Part shown: piece after piece, positions 1-7,450 of the stretch
How the letters are laid out: every line of letters starts with the position of its first letter
How positions within the stretch are numbered: the first letter of the stretch is position 1
Assembly (NCBI GenBank): GCA_964650685.1
Contig: CAZYUW010000074.1
Location: forward strand, 1-19,568
Source: Nitratifractor sp964650685
GTDB lineage: Bacteria > Campylobacterota > Campylobacteria > Campylobacterales > Sulfurovaceae
Length of the DNA: 19,568 nt
Reading direction: 5' to 3'
Notes under the pieces: generated by a model
The model's input: only the letters and a program-made list of their open reading frames with translations
The model's database searches: none
What the model was told of the DNA's origin: nothing
Position numbers and translations under genes: made by a program

Positions 1-525
1 CCGGGTCTCAAGGGCGCATACGAAAAACAGGAGAGTTATTATCGTAGAGTTCTTGCTATGAGCACAGCGTCCACGACCCAGAAAGACAACGCTTTCAGTG
101 CGATGGTGGCTGCCAAAAATCAGTATTTGAGTACCAGAGAAAAGGTGCTTACATTAAAAAAGCAGATTTTGGATATGAGATACAAAATAGAGTCCCTGAA
201 AGATATCATATCCAAGAAATCTGTCAGACTGAAAAAGCTCTACCTCTATAAACTGCCAGTTAGAAAGGGGGACTATGCGGTGCCCGGTATGCTTCTGGCG
301 ATAGCCGACGATTTGAGCAAGGCGAGATTGACTCTCTATCTGGATCCGGACGAGGTCGAGGATATAGATAAAAAAGAGATATGGATCAACGGGAAAAAGA
401 GTGATCTGAAATTCGACTCCATCTGGAGAGAGACGGACGAAAAGTTCATATCCTCATACAAGGCGGAGATAATAAGCGAACCGTTATACCGATTTTCTTC
501 ACTGGTGAAGGTGGAGATAAAATGA
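1..525 (+). CDS. HlyD-like periplasmic adaptor (membrane-fusion) protein, 3' part only
   Basis: The frame is open from base 1, so the true start lies upstream; the ATG at 58 is internal to an ongoing frame and has no convincing ribosome site. What is visible is the C-terminal part of a protein with a long lysine-rich amphipathic helix, likely coiled coil (about residues 24-62 counted from the ATG at 58). A compact segment follows in which GDYAVPGMLLAIADDLSKA and LYLDPDEVEDI resemble the lipoyl/beta-barrel return strand of HlyD/AcrA-type adaptors. Family knowledge: such proteins link an inner-membrane transporter to the outer membrane. The transporter and the membrane anchor would lie upstream and cannot be seen. 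The stop overlaps the next start (ATGA), so the two genes are translationally coupled. The domain assignment rests on pattern resemblance only; a generic coiled-coil periplasmic protein is the alternative. Confidence 0.6.
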   Translation, partial: PGLKGAYEKQESYYRRVLAMSTASTTQKDNAFSAMVAAKNQYLSTREKVLTLKKQILDMRYKIESLKDIISKKSVRLKKLYLYKLPVRKGDYAVPGMLLAIADDLSKARLTLYLDPDEVEDIDKKEIWINGKKSDLKFDSIWRETDEKFISSYKAEIISEPLYRFSSLVKVEIK

Positions 526-2312
526 TACGAACAGCCTGTCCACTCGACTGCTATGACGCCTGCGCCATGGTGTGCGATCCGGACAGGCCGGACAAGCCCG
601 TGGCGTTGTCGGGTCATCCTGTCGGCAACGGATCTCTATGCGCGCTCATGACGAAACATATCCATAAAGCCTCCAGAATAGACGCTCCCATGATCGACGG
701 CAACGAGGTGTCTATGGATGAAGCGCTCGACAGGGTAGCCGATATATTGAAAGCGTCGGACTCTTCGCTGCTGTGGAGGGGCTCGGGAAATCTCGGTGTC
801 ATGCAGAGCGTCACCGATCTGCTGATGGAAAAGACGGGAGGTACTTTGACCTTTGGAAGCCTTTGTGACGCAGCCGGAGCCTTTGGCATAAAAGAGGGCA
901 GAGGAGTGATCAAACAGTTGCCTCCTGAGCAGATAGCCAGAGCAGAAACCGTCGTTGTGTGGGGAAGGAATGTTCCGGTAACAAACTCTCATCTGATGAG
1001 ATTCATCAAAGGAAAAAGAGTCATAGTGATCGATCCTGTCCGTACTTCTCTGGCCAGAGAAGCCGATCTGCATCTGCAGATCAGACCCAGAACAGATTTC
1101 TATCTGGCGATACTTTTGGCCAGATTTATAATCATGGAAGATTCCCAGAACGACGAGTGGCTCGAAAAGTTCGCCCCCGATTACGAAGAGTTTTACGATT
1201 TTACGAGAAGTTTTCGCATCAAGTCCATCCTGGAGCATATCGGCGCGAGTCTGGACGATATGGGGGATATGTTGAGGCATATGATAGGCAGGAGAGTCGT
1301 GTTTATTGTCGGTACCGGTGTGCAGAAGTACACTATAGGACACTATGTCACATGGGCTATCGATTCTTTGGCGGCAATACTCGGTCTTTTTGGTAGAGAG
1401 GGATGCGGTGTCAGTTATCTCGGGAATTCAAGGCAGGGTTTCAGTGATCCATTCAGAGTCGAGACTCCGCGCGTCTCGATGGTGGAGACACCATTCGAAA
1501 AATTCGATTGTGTTATCGTCCAGGGCGGCAATCCTGCTGAATCTATGCCAAATAGCGATCGTGTAGTTAGATCTCTTTCCCGGGTGAAAGATCTCATATA
1601 TTTCGGTCTTTATGAAAACGCTACATCGAGATTGGCAAATATCGTAATACCCGCCAGGAGTTTCATGGAAAAAGACGACCTCCGCTTGAGTTACGGCCAT
1701 TCGTATGTAGAGAGGATGAACAGAGTCTATGATGGTCAAAGAGGTATTTCTGAGTATATGTTCGTATCCGGGATCTTCGACAGGCTGGGCATGGATCCAC
1801 TGCCATCCGAAAAGGAGATCATAGAGAGCTGGGTGCGTCAGTGTCATGAAAAAGATGGTCATCTGCTCAGTCCTGATCATGAGGATCTTCCATATAGTGA
1901 CGGTTTTGGAGAGGAGGGGGGAGAAGAGTTCGTTTTTATAGACGATTTCGAAGACTATGTCGAAGACAGCTCCCGTTTCAGAAAGCTGCGCCCTCCCAGA
2001 GAGGAGAGTACCGATCTCTATAGACTTATAACCCCCAAGTCTCCCAGGTCGCTCAATACTCAGTTTTTTTCGGGAGAAAGTTTCGTGCGGCTACATCCGT
2101 CATCCGGATTTGTGGATGGGGAGATCGTAACTATCTATTCGGATTATGGAGAGAGCTCTTTCGTGGTGCGTATAGACGAAGATCTCAGGGAAGATATCGT
2201 ATCCATATATGCCGGCACTCCCGGAGTGAACGCTCTGACACCTTCTATGAGCAGTGAATGCGGGGACAATGCCTGTTTTCAGGATGTCGAGGTGAGGATC
2301 AGAAAAGAATGA
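522..2312 (+). CDS. Molybdopterin (bis-MGD) oxidoreductase with N-terminal [4Fe-4S] site, substrate unknown
   Basis: A 596-residue member of the DMSO reductase/formate dehydrogenase superfamily. Cysteines C6, C10, C14 and C40 give the C-x3-C-x3-C-x25-C pattern of the N-terminal [4Fe-4S] cluster. C115 in FGSLCDAAG lies where this superfamily places its molybdenum ligand. VVVWGRNVPVTNSH and VIVIDP fit the dinucleotide-binding part, and VIVQGGNPAESMPN the second one. The last ~110 residues form the usual molydopterin-binding beta-barrel, with the LNTQFF and HPSSGFVDGEIV motifs. There is no twin-arginine signal, so a cytoplasmic enzyme is likely. At about 600 residues it is short for the superfamily. 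The start is supported by GGTGGAG upstream and by the ATGA overlap with the preceding gene. No electron-transfer subunit is adjacent, so partner and substrate are open; formate, a sulfur oxyanion or an N-/S-oxide cannot be separated from sequence alone. Confidence 0.88.
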   Translation: MIRTACPLDCYDACAMVCDPDRPDKPVALSGHPVGNGSLCALMTKHIHKASRIDAPMIDGNEVSMDEALDRVADILKASDSSLLWRGSGNLGVMQSVTDLLMEKTGGTLTFGSLCDAAGAFGIKEGRGVIKQLPPEQIARAETVVVWGRNVPVTNSHLMRFIKGKRVIVIDPVRTSLAREADLHLQIRPRTDFYLAILLARFIIMEDSQNDEWLEKFAPDYEEFYDFTRSFRIKSILEHIGASLDDMGDMLRHMIGRRVVFIVGTGVQKYTIGHYVTWAIDSLAAILGLFGREGCGVSYLGNSRQGFSDPFRVETPRVSMVETPFEKFDCVIVQGGNPAESMPNSDRVVRSLSRVKDLIYFGLYENATSRLANIVIPARSFMEKDDLRLSYGHSYVERMNRVYDGQRGISEYMFVSGIFDRLGMDPLPSEKEIIESWVRQCHEKDGHLLSPDHEDLPYSDGFGEEGGEEFVFIDDFEDYVEDSSRFRKLRPPREESTDLYRLITPKSPRSLNTQFFSGESFVRLHPSSGFVDGEIVTIYSDYGESSFVVRIDEDLREDIVSIYAGTPGVNALTPSMSSECGDNACFQDVEVRIRKE

Positions 2313-2337
2313 GTTGGATTTTAACGGGGGGATTTTT

Positions 2338-3975
2338 TTGAGATCGATCGAAGCCAATCTCGTAGATCTTCAAAAGAGGGATATATATCCGGCCAGAGTG
2401 GAATTGAGGGATGATAAAATATCCGCTATAGAGCGCATACCGTTCCGCGCAGGTCGATGCTTCATGATTCCCGGTTTCATTGATGCGCACATCCACATAG
2501 AGAGCAGCATGCTGACTCCTTCTCGTTTTGCAGCCGCCGCGACCGTGCACGGAACGGTAGGAGCAGTCAGCGATCCCCATGAGATAGCCAATGTTCTCGG
2601 TAAAGAGGGGATAGATTTCATGCTCAGGGATGCCGCCGAGGTTCCTTTCCATTTCGTATTCGGCGCTCCATCATGCGTACCTGCGACACCTTACGAGACA
2701 AATGGTGCCACACTCGGTCCGTCCGAAATAGAGGCACTGCTGGATCGCGATGAGATAGGATATCTTAGTGAAGTTATGAATTTTCCTGCCGTCATCAAAG
2801 GAGAAAGAGAAACGATAGCCAAGATAGAGGCGGCCAAAAGGGCAGGAAAGCCTGTGGATGGTCATGCTCCTGGGTTGAGAGGATACGATCTGGACAGATA
2901 TATATCCGCGGGAATAACCACGGATCACGAATCAACCTCTCTTGAAGAGGCTGAAGAGAAGATAGAAAAAGGAATGAAGATACTCATCAGAGAGGGCTCG
3001 GCCGCAAAAAATTTCGATGCGCTGGCGCCTCTCATAGGGCGCTTTCCTGACAGAGTGATGTTTTGCAGCGACGACAGGCACCCTGACGATCTGTCGAAAG
3101 GGCACATAAACGATCTCGTCGTAGAAGCGGTACGAATGGGATATGATGTATTCGATGTTCTCCGGATAGCCTGTATAAATCCGGCAGAGCATTACAATAT
3201 GGATACGGGCAGGCTCGAAGCAGGAGAGAGTGCCGATTTTGTCCTTGTGGAGGATTTGGAGTCTTTCAGAGTGTTGGAGACTGTGATATCTGGGGATACC
3301 GTCGCGAGAGAGGGGCGTTCTCTCATGGAGATTTCCGGCAGGACGCATAGACCAAATCTCTTTCGTGTCTCTCTTCGTGCTCCCGATGATTTCGACTACT
3401 CTTTGCAGTGTGAGAGGATAGAGGTCATAGATGTTCTGGACCACGAGCTTTTCACAATCGAAGAGCTTGTGGAGACGAAAAAGACCACTGCAGGTACTCT
3501 GCCCAGCATCGAAGACGATATATTGAAAATCACGGTCGTGAACAGATATGAATCTTCGGCTCGCCCATCGATCGCTTTCGTTAGAAATTTCGGTCTCTCA
3601 AGAGGGGCGATAGCCTCTTCGGTGGCACACGATTCGCACAATATCATAGCTGTCGGATGCAGTGACGAGGTGATAGCCCGCGCAGTAAATGCCGTCATCT
3701 CCTCCAAAGGTGCAATAGTGGCGACCGATGGTGCCGATATCGAGATTTTGCCTCTGCCTGTCGCGGGATTGATGAGCGATATGGATGCTTCGACAGTGGC
3801 GAAGAGCTATGAAAAGCTGAATCATTTTGTCAAATCAAAACTGGGGTCGGGGTTGGATGCACCGTTCATGACTCTGTCGTTTATGGCGCTGCTCGTCATT
3901 CCGGAGCTTAAACTGAGTGACAAAGGACTCTTTGACGGTAAAGAGTTTCACTATGTGCCTTTATGCGCGAAATAG
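2338..3975 (+). CDS. ade: Adenine deaminase
   Basis: Hydrolyses adenine to hypoxanthine plus ammonia, a purine-salvage step, in the cytoplasm. It is an amidohydrolase-fold enzyme with a binuclear metal site. PGFIDAHIHIESSM supplies the first two metal histidines (H51 and H53). AVSDPHEIANV, VDGHAPG and FCSDDRHPDDL follow in the family order. The C-terminal domain has VGCSDEVIARAVNAV and LPLPVAGLMSD, which separate Ade from dihydroorotase and imidazolonepropionase. The start is uncertain: I chose TTG at 2338, because a G-rich run lies 6 nt upstream and the protein then begins near the conserved IEANLVDLQKRDIYP segment. An in-frame TTG at 2314 would add 8 residues but has no spaced ribosome site. 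Length is 545 residues, slightly short but within the family. The purine permease starts 12 nt after the stop, which supports purine salvage. Confidence 0.93.
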   Translation: MRSIEANLVDLQKRDIYPARVELRDDKISAIERIPFRAGRCFMIPGFIDAHIHIESSMLTPSRFAAAATVHGTVGAVSDPHEIANVLGKEGIDFMLRDAAEVPFHFVFGAPSCVPATPYETNGATLGPSEIEALLDRDEIGYLSEVMNFPAVIKGERETIAKIEAAKRAGKPVDGHAPGLRGYDLDRYISAGITTDHESTSLEEAEEKIEKGMKILIREGSAAKNFDALAPLIGRFPDRVMFCSDDRHPDDLSKGHINDLVVEAVRMGYDVFDVLRIACINPAEHYNMDTGRLEAGESADFVLVEDLESFRVLETVISGDTVAREGRSLMEISGRTHRPNLFRVSLRAPDDFDYSLQCERIEVIDVLDHELFTIEELVETKKTTAGTLPSIEDDILKITVVNRYESSARPSIAFVRNFGLSRGAIASSVAHDSHNIIAVGCSDEVIARAVNAVISSKGAIVATDGADIEILPLPVAGLMSDMDASTVAKSYEKLNHFVKSKLGSGLDAPFMTLSFMALLVIPELKLSDKGLFDGKEFHYVPLCAK

Positions 3976-3987
3976 AAAGGAGTATAG

Positions 3988-5271
3988 ATGAGAGTACTGG
4001 GATTGAATACGAAAGGTGCCGAAATATCCACGGAGTTCAACGCCGGATTGAGCACATTTCTGGCCATGATGTATATAGTACCTGTCAATGCCGCGATACT
4101 CAGTCAGTCTGGAATGCCTTTCGACGCGCTCGTTACGGCTACGGCGGTAATGACGATAATCTCTACCGTGCTGAATGGACTATGGTCAAATACTCCCGTG
4201 GCGATGAGTGTAGGAATGGGTCTGAATGCCTACTTTTCTTTCGGGATGGTCAAAGGTATGGGTATTCCATGGCAGACGGGACTGGGCATAATATTTGTAT
4301 CCGGGATACTCTATGTGATTATCAGCGTAACACCTCTGAGGAGATGGATGATAGAGACTATTCCCATGAATCTCAAAAGAGCTGTCAGTGCCGGGATTGG
4401 GGCGTTCATAGCGTTTATAGGAATGAAACAGATGGGTCTGGTGGTACACTCCGACGCCACTCTCGTATCTCTGGGCGATCTGCATGATCCTAGATTGCAG
4501 CTTGGTCTCTTTTCTCTGGTATTGACAACTATACTGGTTCTCAGGGGTGTCAAAGGGGCTTTCGTGATAAGCATAGCGATCGTGACCCTGTTTGCATGGC
4601 TGGTTGGCATCTCTCCGGTTCCCGATAGAATCTTTTCGATGCCGGCGTCTATGGCTCCTATAGCTTTCAAGGTGGATTTGGTCCATGCGCTGTCACTCTC
4701 TTTTGTCCCTGTCATTCTCACATTTTTGCTTACAGATATTTTCGACACCATGGGTACTCTCGCCGGCATAGGGACCAGGGCGGGACTCTTTGGCAAAGAG
4801 CACTCCGTATCGCTCCAAAGGACGATCGAAGCCGATGCTGCCGCAACCGTCATGAGCGGATTGGCTGGTGTCAGCAGTACAACGGCATTCATTGAGAGCG
4901 CCGCGGGCGTAGAGGCCGGAGGCCGTACCGGTCTGACGGCAGTTTTCACTGGATTGCTTTTTGTGTCGACACTCTTTATGCTCCCGTTTTTCAAGGCCAT
5001 CCCGGATTCCGCCATCTATCCCGTTCTCGTCATAGTCGGCATGCTGATGTTTTCCGAGCTGGGACAGATAGACTTGAGCGACAAGGCGGCAATGGTTGGT
5101 AGTTTTTTCATCGTGCTGATGATGCCGTTGACATACTCCATAACTGACGGTCTGATGTTTGGCTCCATTATGTACGCATTGGCAAAAATATTTCTGGGAA
5201 AAGTCGCGGAGATAGAGAAGGCTGTATGGATATTTGCCATATCCGGTATTTTTCTCTTTTTTGTACTGTAG
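3988..5271 (+). CDS. NCS2/AzgA-family purine (adenine/guanine/hypoxanthine) permease
   Basis: A 427-residue inner-membrane protein made almost entirely of hydrophobic helices, about 12-14 by eye. Recognised from NAGLSTFLAMMYIVPVNAAI near the N-terminus, SVGMGLNAYFSF, the TDIFDTMGTLAGIGTRAGL helix and GLAGVSSTTAFIESAAGVEAG. These are the conserved stretches of the AzgA/PbuG branch of nucleobase transporters, which usually take up adenine, guanine or hypoxanthine with protons. AAAGGAG sits 7 nt before the ATG. Placed directly behind adenine deaminase, it most likely delivers adenine to that enzyme and hypoxanthine to salvage. The exact substrate within the purines is inference. The 3' end of the gene is part of an inverted-repeat structure described separately. 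Confidence 0.92.
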   Translation: MRVLGLNTKGAEISTEFNAGLSTFLAMMYIVPVNAAILSQSGMPFDALVTATAVMTIISTVLNGLWSNTPVAMSVGMGLNAYFSFGMVKGMGIPWQTGLGIIFVSGILYVIISVTPLRRWMIETIPMNLKRAVSAGIGAFIAFIGMKQMGLVVHSDATLVSLGDLHDPRLQLGLFSLVLTTILVLRGVKGAFVISIAIVTLFAWLVGISPVPDRIFSMPASMAPIAFKVDLVHALSLSFVPVILTFLLTDIFDTMGTLAGIGTRAGLFGKEHSVSLQRTIEADAAATVMSGLAGVSSTTAFIESAAGVEAGGRTGLTAVFTGLLFVSTLFMLPFFKAIPDSAIYPVLVIVGMLMFSELGQIDLSDKAAMVGSFFIVLMMPLTYSITDGLMFGSIMYALAKIFLGKVAEIEKAVWIFAISGIFLFFVL

Positions 5272-5298
5272 CTAAAAAGCCGGATATCTCTGTTTTTT
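5228..5298 (+). terminator. Overlapping inverted repeats at permease 3' end, candidate terminator
   Basis: GGATAT at 5228-5233 pairs perfectly with ATATCC at 5239-5244 across a 5-nt loop, inside the coding end, and a T-rich stretch (5247-5262) follows. ATATCCGG at 5239-5246 also pairs perfectly with CCGGATAT at 5280-5287, with a TTTT/AAAA inner extension, and six T residues follow at 5293-5298. The two pairings exclude each other because they share the middle arm. Either could end transcription before the promoter at 5367. The long loop of the second makes it atypical, so terminator function is inference. Confidence 0.5.
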
Positions 5299-5366
5299 CA
5301 TCATATTATCGAGTGCCTTGCGTGCTGGTTTTGTGTCGCTCCAACGCTACATAACCTCTTTTTGGA

Positions 5367-5372
5367 TATAAT
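5367..5372 (+). promoter_or_regulatory. -10 box (TATAAT) for the aminotransferase-hisZ-purA operon
   Basis: A perfect TATAAT preceded by a T-rich stretch and no clear -35 box, which is the usual sigma-70 promoter form in Campylobacterota. The predicted transcript start is near 5379. This leaves a leader of about 100 nt before the chosen aminotransferase start at 5481. Confidence 0.65.
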
Positions 5373-5434
5373 CTTGCGATTTGTTATTTGGAGATGCAAG
5401 GGCGGTGTGTCCGCGCTCTCTTAGCTTTTTGTAT

Positions 5435-5454
5435 CGGCGGATATCGTTCCGTCG
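5435..5454 (+). promoter_or_regulatory. Leader hairpin in the aminotransferase 5' UTR
   Basis: CGGCGGA at 5435-5441 pairs with TCCGTCG at 5448-5454 across a 6-nt loop, with one G-U pair. A smaller GCGG/CCGC hairpin lies upstream at 5402-5414. Both fall in the predicted leader, 26 nt before the ATG. Whether they regulate translation or are incidental cannot be told; I do not recognise a known riboswitch. Confidence 0.3.
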
Positions 5455-5480
5455 AATCCACAATATTCAAAGGATGGAAT

Positions 5481-6596
5481 ATGCTTTTGTTCACGCCCGG
5501 TCCCACACCTGTTCCGGAGTCTGTCCGTCTGGCAATGGCGTCCCCGACACTGCATCACAGAACCCCTGAATTCGAAGCTATTTTCGAAAAAGCCAGAAAT
5601 GGCCTTAAGAAGCTGATGGGAATGCAAGAGTGCATCATGCTGGCCAGTAGTGGTACAGGCGCTATGCAGGCTGCCGTAGTCAATCTGTGCAAAAAGAAAG
5701 CGCTGTGCGTAAACGCGGGCAAATTTGGAGAGAGATTCGGTCGTATAGTAGAGGCGCACGGTTTCGATCTGGTGGAGCTGAAATATGACTGGAATACCCC
5801 GGCGGATCCAGACGATATCGAACAGGCTTTGAGAGAGCACAAAGATATAGATACTATTTGTATTCAGATATGCGAAAGCGCCGGAGGTCTTCGCCATCCC
5901 GTGGAAGAGATCGCGAAAAAGGCAAAATCCATCAATCCCGATATCGCTATCATCGCTGACGGAATAACCGCGGTTGGGGTCGAAGCGCTGGATGTAAGTA
6001 ATATAGATGCTCTCATAGCTGGAAGCCAGAAGGCTTTGATGCTTCCTCCAGGATTGGCCATGCTGGGTCTCAGTCTGGCCGCGATAGAGAGAATAGGAAG
6101 CGGAAAGGACTACTATTTCAATCTGGCTGGAGAGATCAAGAGCCAACGCAAAAACACAACTTCCTACACAGCCGCGACTACGCTGATAACAGGGCTCAAT
6201 GCCGTTTTCGAAGCCATAGACGAAGCAGGTGGCCTGGAGGAGCTCTATAGAAGCACCTCTGTCAGAGCGGCAGCCACATCGGCTGCCCTGGAAGGGATAG
6301 GGTTGACGCTCTACCCGCTTACCCCCGCGCCGTCGATGAGCGCGATTGTCGATGAGAGTGCCGAAAGCATAAGGAAAAATCTGAAAATAAAATATGGCGT
6401 CAATGTGGCAGGTGGACAGGATCATCTGAAAGGCAAACTGTTCAGAATCAATCAGATGGGTCTCATACCTGTACATGAGGCGGCGTGGGTCGTAAATGCG
6501 ATCGAGATGACTTTGAACGATATGGGGCGCAGGAAATATGACGGCAGCGCTACCCGCATATTCAGTGAAGTGTATTTCGGGGGATCGGGTACATGA
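5481..6596 (+). CDS. Class V PLP-dependent aminotransferase (alanine-glyoxylate/serine-pyruvate aminotransferase family)
   Basis: A 371-residue fold-type I enzyme. FTPGPTPVPESV opens the protein, as in alanine-glyoxylate aminotransferases. SSGTGAM (57-62) contacts the PLP phosphate, D160 in IIADGITAVG holds the PLP nitrogen, and K184 in AGSQKALMLPPGLA is the Schiff-base lysine. FRINQMG near the C-terminus fits the substrate-carboxylate arginine region. ATG 5481 is preferred over the in-frame ATG at 5388: AAGGA lies 6 nt upstream, family similarity begins at residue 2, and the TATAAT at 5367 would leave almost no leader for the longer form. The acceptor and donor are unknown; related Campylobacterota enzymes are annotated variously, including as phosphoserine aminotransferase. 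The stop overlaps the hisZ start by ATGA. Confidence 0.88.
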   Translation: MLLFTPGPTPVPESVRLAMASPTLHHRTPEFEAIFEKARNGLKKLMGMQECIMLASSGTGAMQAAVVNLCKKKALCVNAGKFGERFGRIVEAHGFDLVELKYDWNTPADPDDIEQALREHKDIDTICIQICESAGGLRHPVEEIAKKAKSINPDIAIIADGITAVGVEALDVSNIDALIAGSQKALMLPPGLAMLGLSLAAIERIGSGKDYYFNLAGEIKSQRKNTTSYTAATTLITGLNAVFEAIDEAGGLEELYRSTSVRAAATSAALEGIGLTLYPLTPAPSMSAIVDESAESIRKNLKIKYGVNVAGGQDHLKGKLFRINQMGLIPVHEAAWVVNAIEMTLNDMGRRKYDGSATRIFSEVYFGGSGT

Positions 6597-7450
6597 TATT
6601 CGAACACGAAATACCGAGCGGAAGTCGTCTCTACTTTGGAGAGAGCGCCAGATTGAAGCGTTCTATCGAGAATGGCGCCGCCGAACTGCTTGAACAAAGA
6701 GGGTACAAAGAGATCGTGACGCCTCTGTTTTCGTATCACCAGCACGAGAGCTTCGAAGACACCTCCAAACTGGTGCGTCTGAACGATGCGCAAAATCACG
6801 AGGTGAGCCTCAGGGCCGACTCTACGGCCGATGTCGTTCGCATAGCTACCAAGAGGTTGAGCAGAAGCATGGATTCTGCGCGATGGTATTATATACAGCC
6901 GGTATACGAGTTTCCGACCAGAGAGAGGTATCAGATAGGAGCAGAGTCTCTCGACGGAGAGTTGACCGATGTGTGTGGCGTATGCATAGAGTTGCTGAGG
7001 GCTCAGCGAATAGAACCGGTACTTCAGATCGCCAACATTGCGATACCCAAACTGTTGAGTGACAAATACGGCATTGCACTGGAGGATATGAAGAGTGTAA
7101 ACATAGAGAAGATCCTCGATTCCGGCCATGAGTGGATGGAGAGCCTGTTGAGGATACACAGTGTAGAGGATATGCGTGATCTGGGACTTTTCCCGGACGA
7201 TATCGCCTCCGAACTCGCAATCCTGGAAAAGACAGCCCGATCTATCGGATATGCGAATACGGTGATCTCTCCTCTGTACTATGCCAAATTGAGGTACTAC
7301 GACTCCCTTTTGTTCAGAATGTTCGAAGGCAACTCTCTCTATGCCATGGGAGGTTCGTATATCATAGAGAGCACAAAGGCCGCGGGTTTCGCCATATATG
7401 TGGATGCCTGTGTAGCCAAAAAAATGGAAAAGGATACTCATGCCCAATAG
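6593..7450 (+). CDS. hisZ: ATP phosphoribosyltransferase regulatory subunit HisZ
   Basis: A 285-residue homologue of the histidyl-tRNA synthetase catalytic core. It has no anticodon-binding domain and does not charge tRNA. GSRLYFGESARLKRSIENG and GYKEIVTPLFSY correspond to the N-terminal helix and motif 1. LRADSTADVVRIA matches the class II core, and YYIQPVYEFPTRERYQIGAE sits where HisRS has motif 2, but without the usual FRYERPQKGR form. MGGSYI near the C-terminus matches the motif 3 region. HisZ joins the short form of HisG to make the ATP phosphoribosyltransferase that starts histidine synthesis. It overlaps the aminotransferase by 4 nt and purA by 11 nt, so the three are translationally coupled. 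hisG is not in the window, and a short-form HisG is predicted elsewhere in the genome. Confidence 0.86.
   Translation: MIFEHEIPSGSRLYFGESARLKRSIENGAAELLEQRGYKEIVTPLFSYHQHESFEDTSKLVRLNDAQNHEVSLRADSTADVVRIATKRLSRSMDSARWYYIQPVYEFPTRERYQIGAESLDGELTDVCGVCIELLRAQRIEPVLQIANIAIPKLLSDKYGIALEDMKSVNIEKILDSGHEWMESLLRIHSVEDMRDLGLFPDDIASELAILEKTARSIGYANTVISPLYYAKLRYYDSLLFRMFEGNSLYAMGGSYIIESTKAAGFAIYVDACVAKKMEKDTHAQ

Noticed and set aside
3963..4487. Alternative + strand frame overlapping the permease start
   Set aside because: Its protein is rich in charged and Cys residues with no domain, while the other frame gives a clear NCS2 permease.
522..5271. Reading region 1 as a complete purine catabolic system with the molybdoenzyme as xanthine dehydrogenase
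   Set aside because: The molybdoenzyme belongs to the bis-MGD DMSO-reductase superfamily, and no uricase, allantoinase or XdhB/C-like gene is present.
5388..5480. N-terminal extension of the aminotransferase from an in-frame ATG at 5388
   Set aside because: It begins about 16 nt after the TATAAT box, has no family similarity, and a better ribosome site precedes the ATG at 5481.
5421..7447. Two long minus-strand frames opposite the aminotransferase and hisZ
   Set aside because: Both mirror confident sense genes, and their composition (many Tyr, Ser, His, Arg) is typical of antisense shadows.
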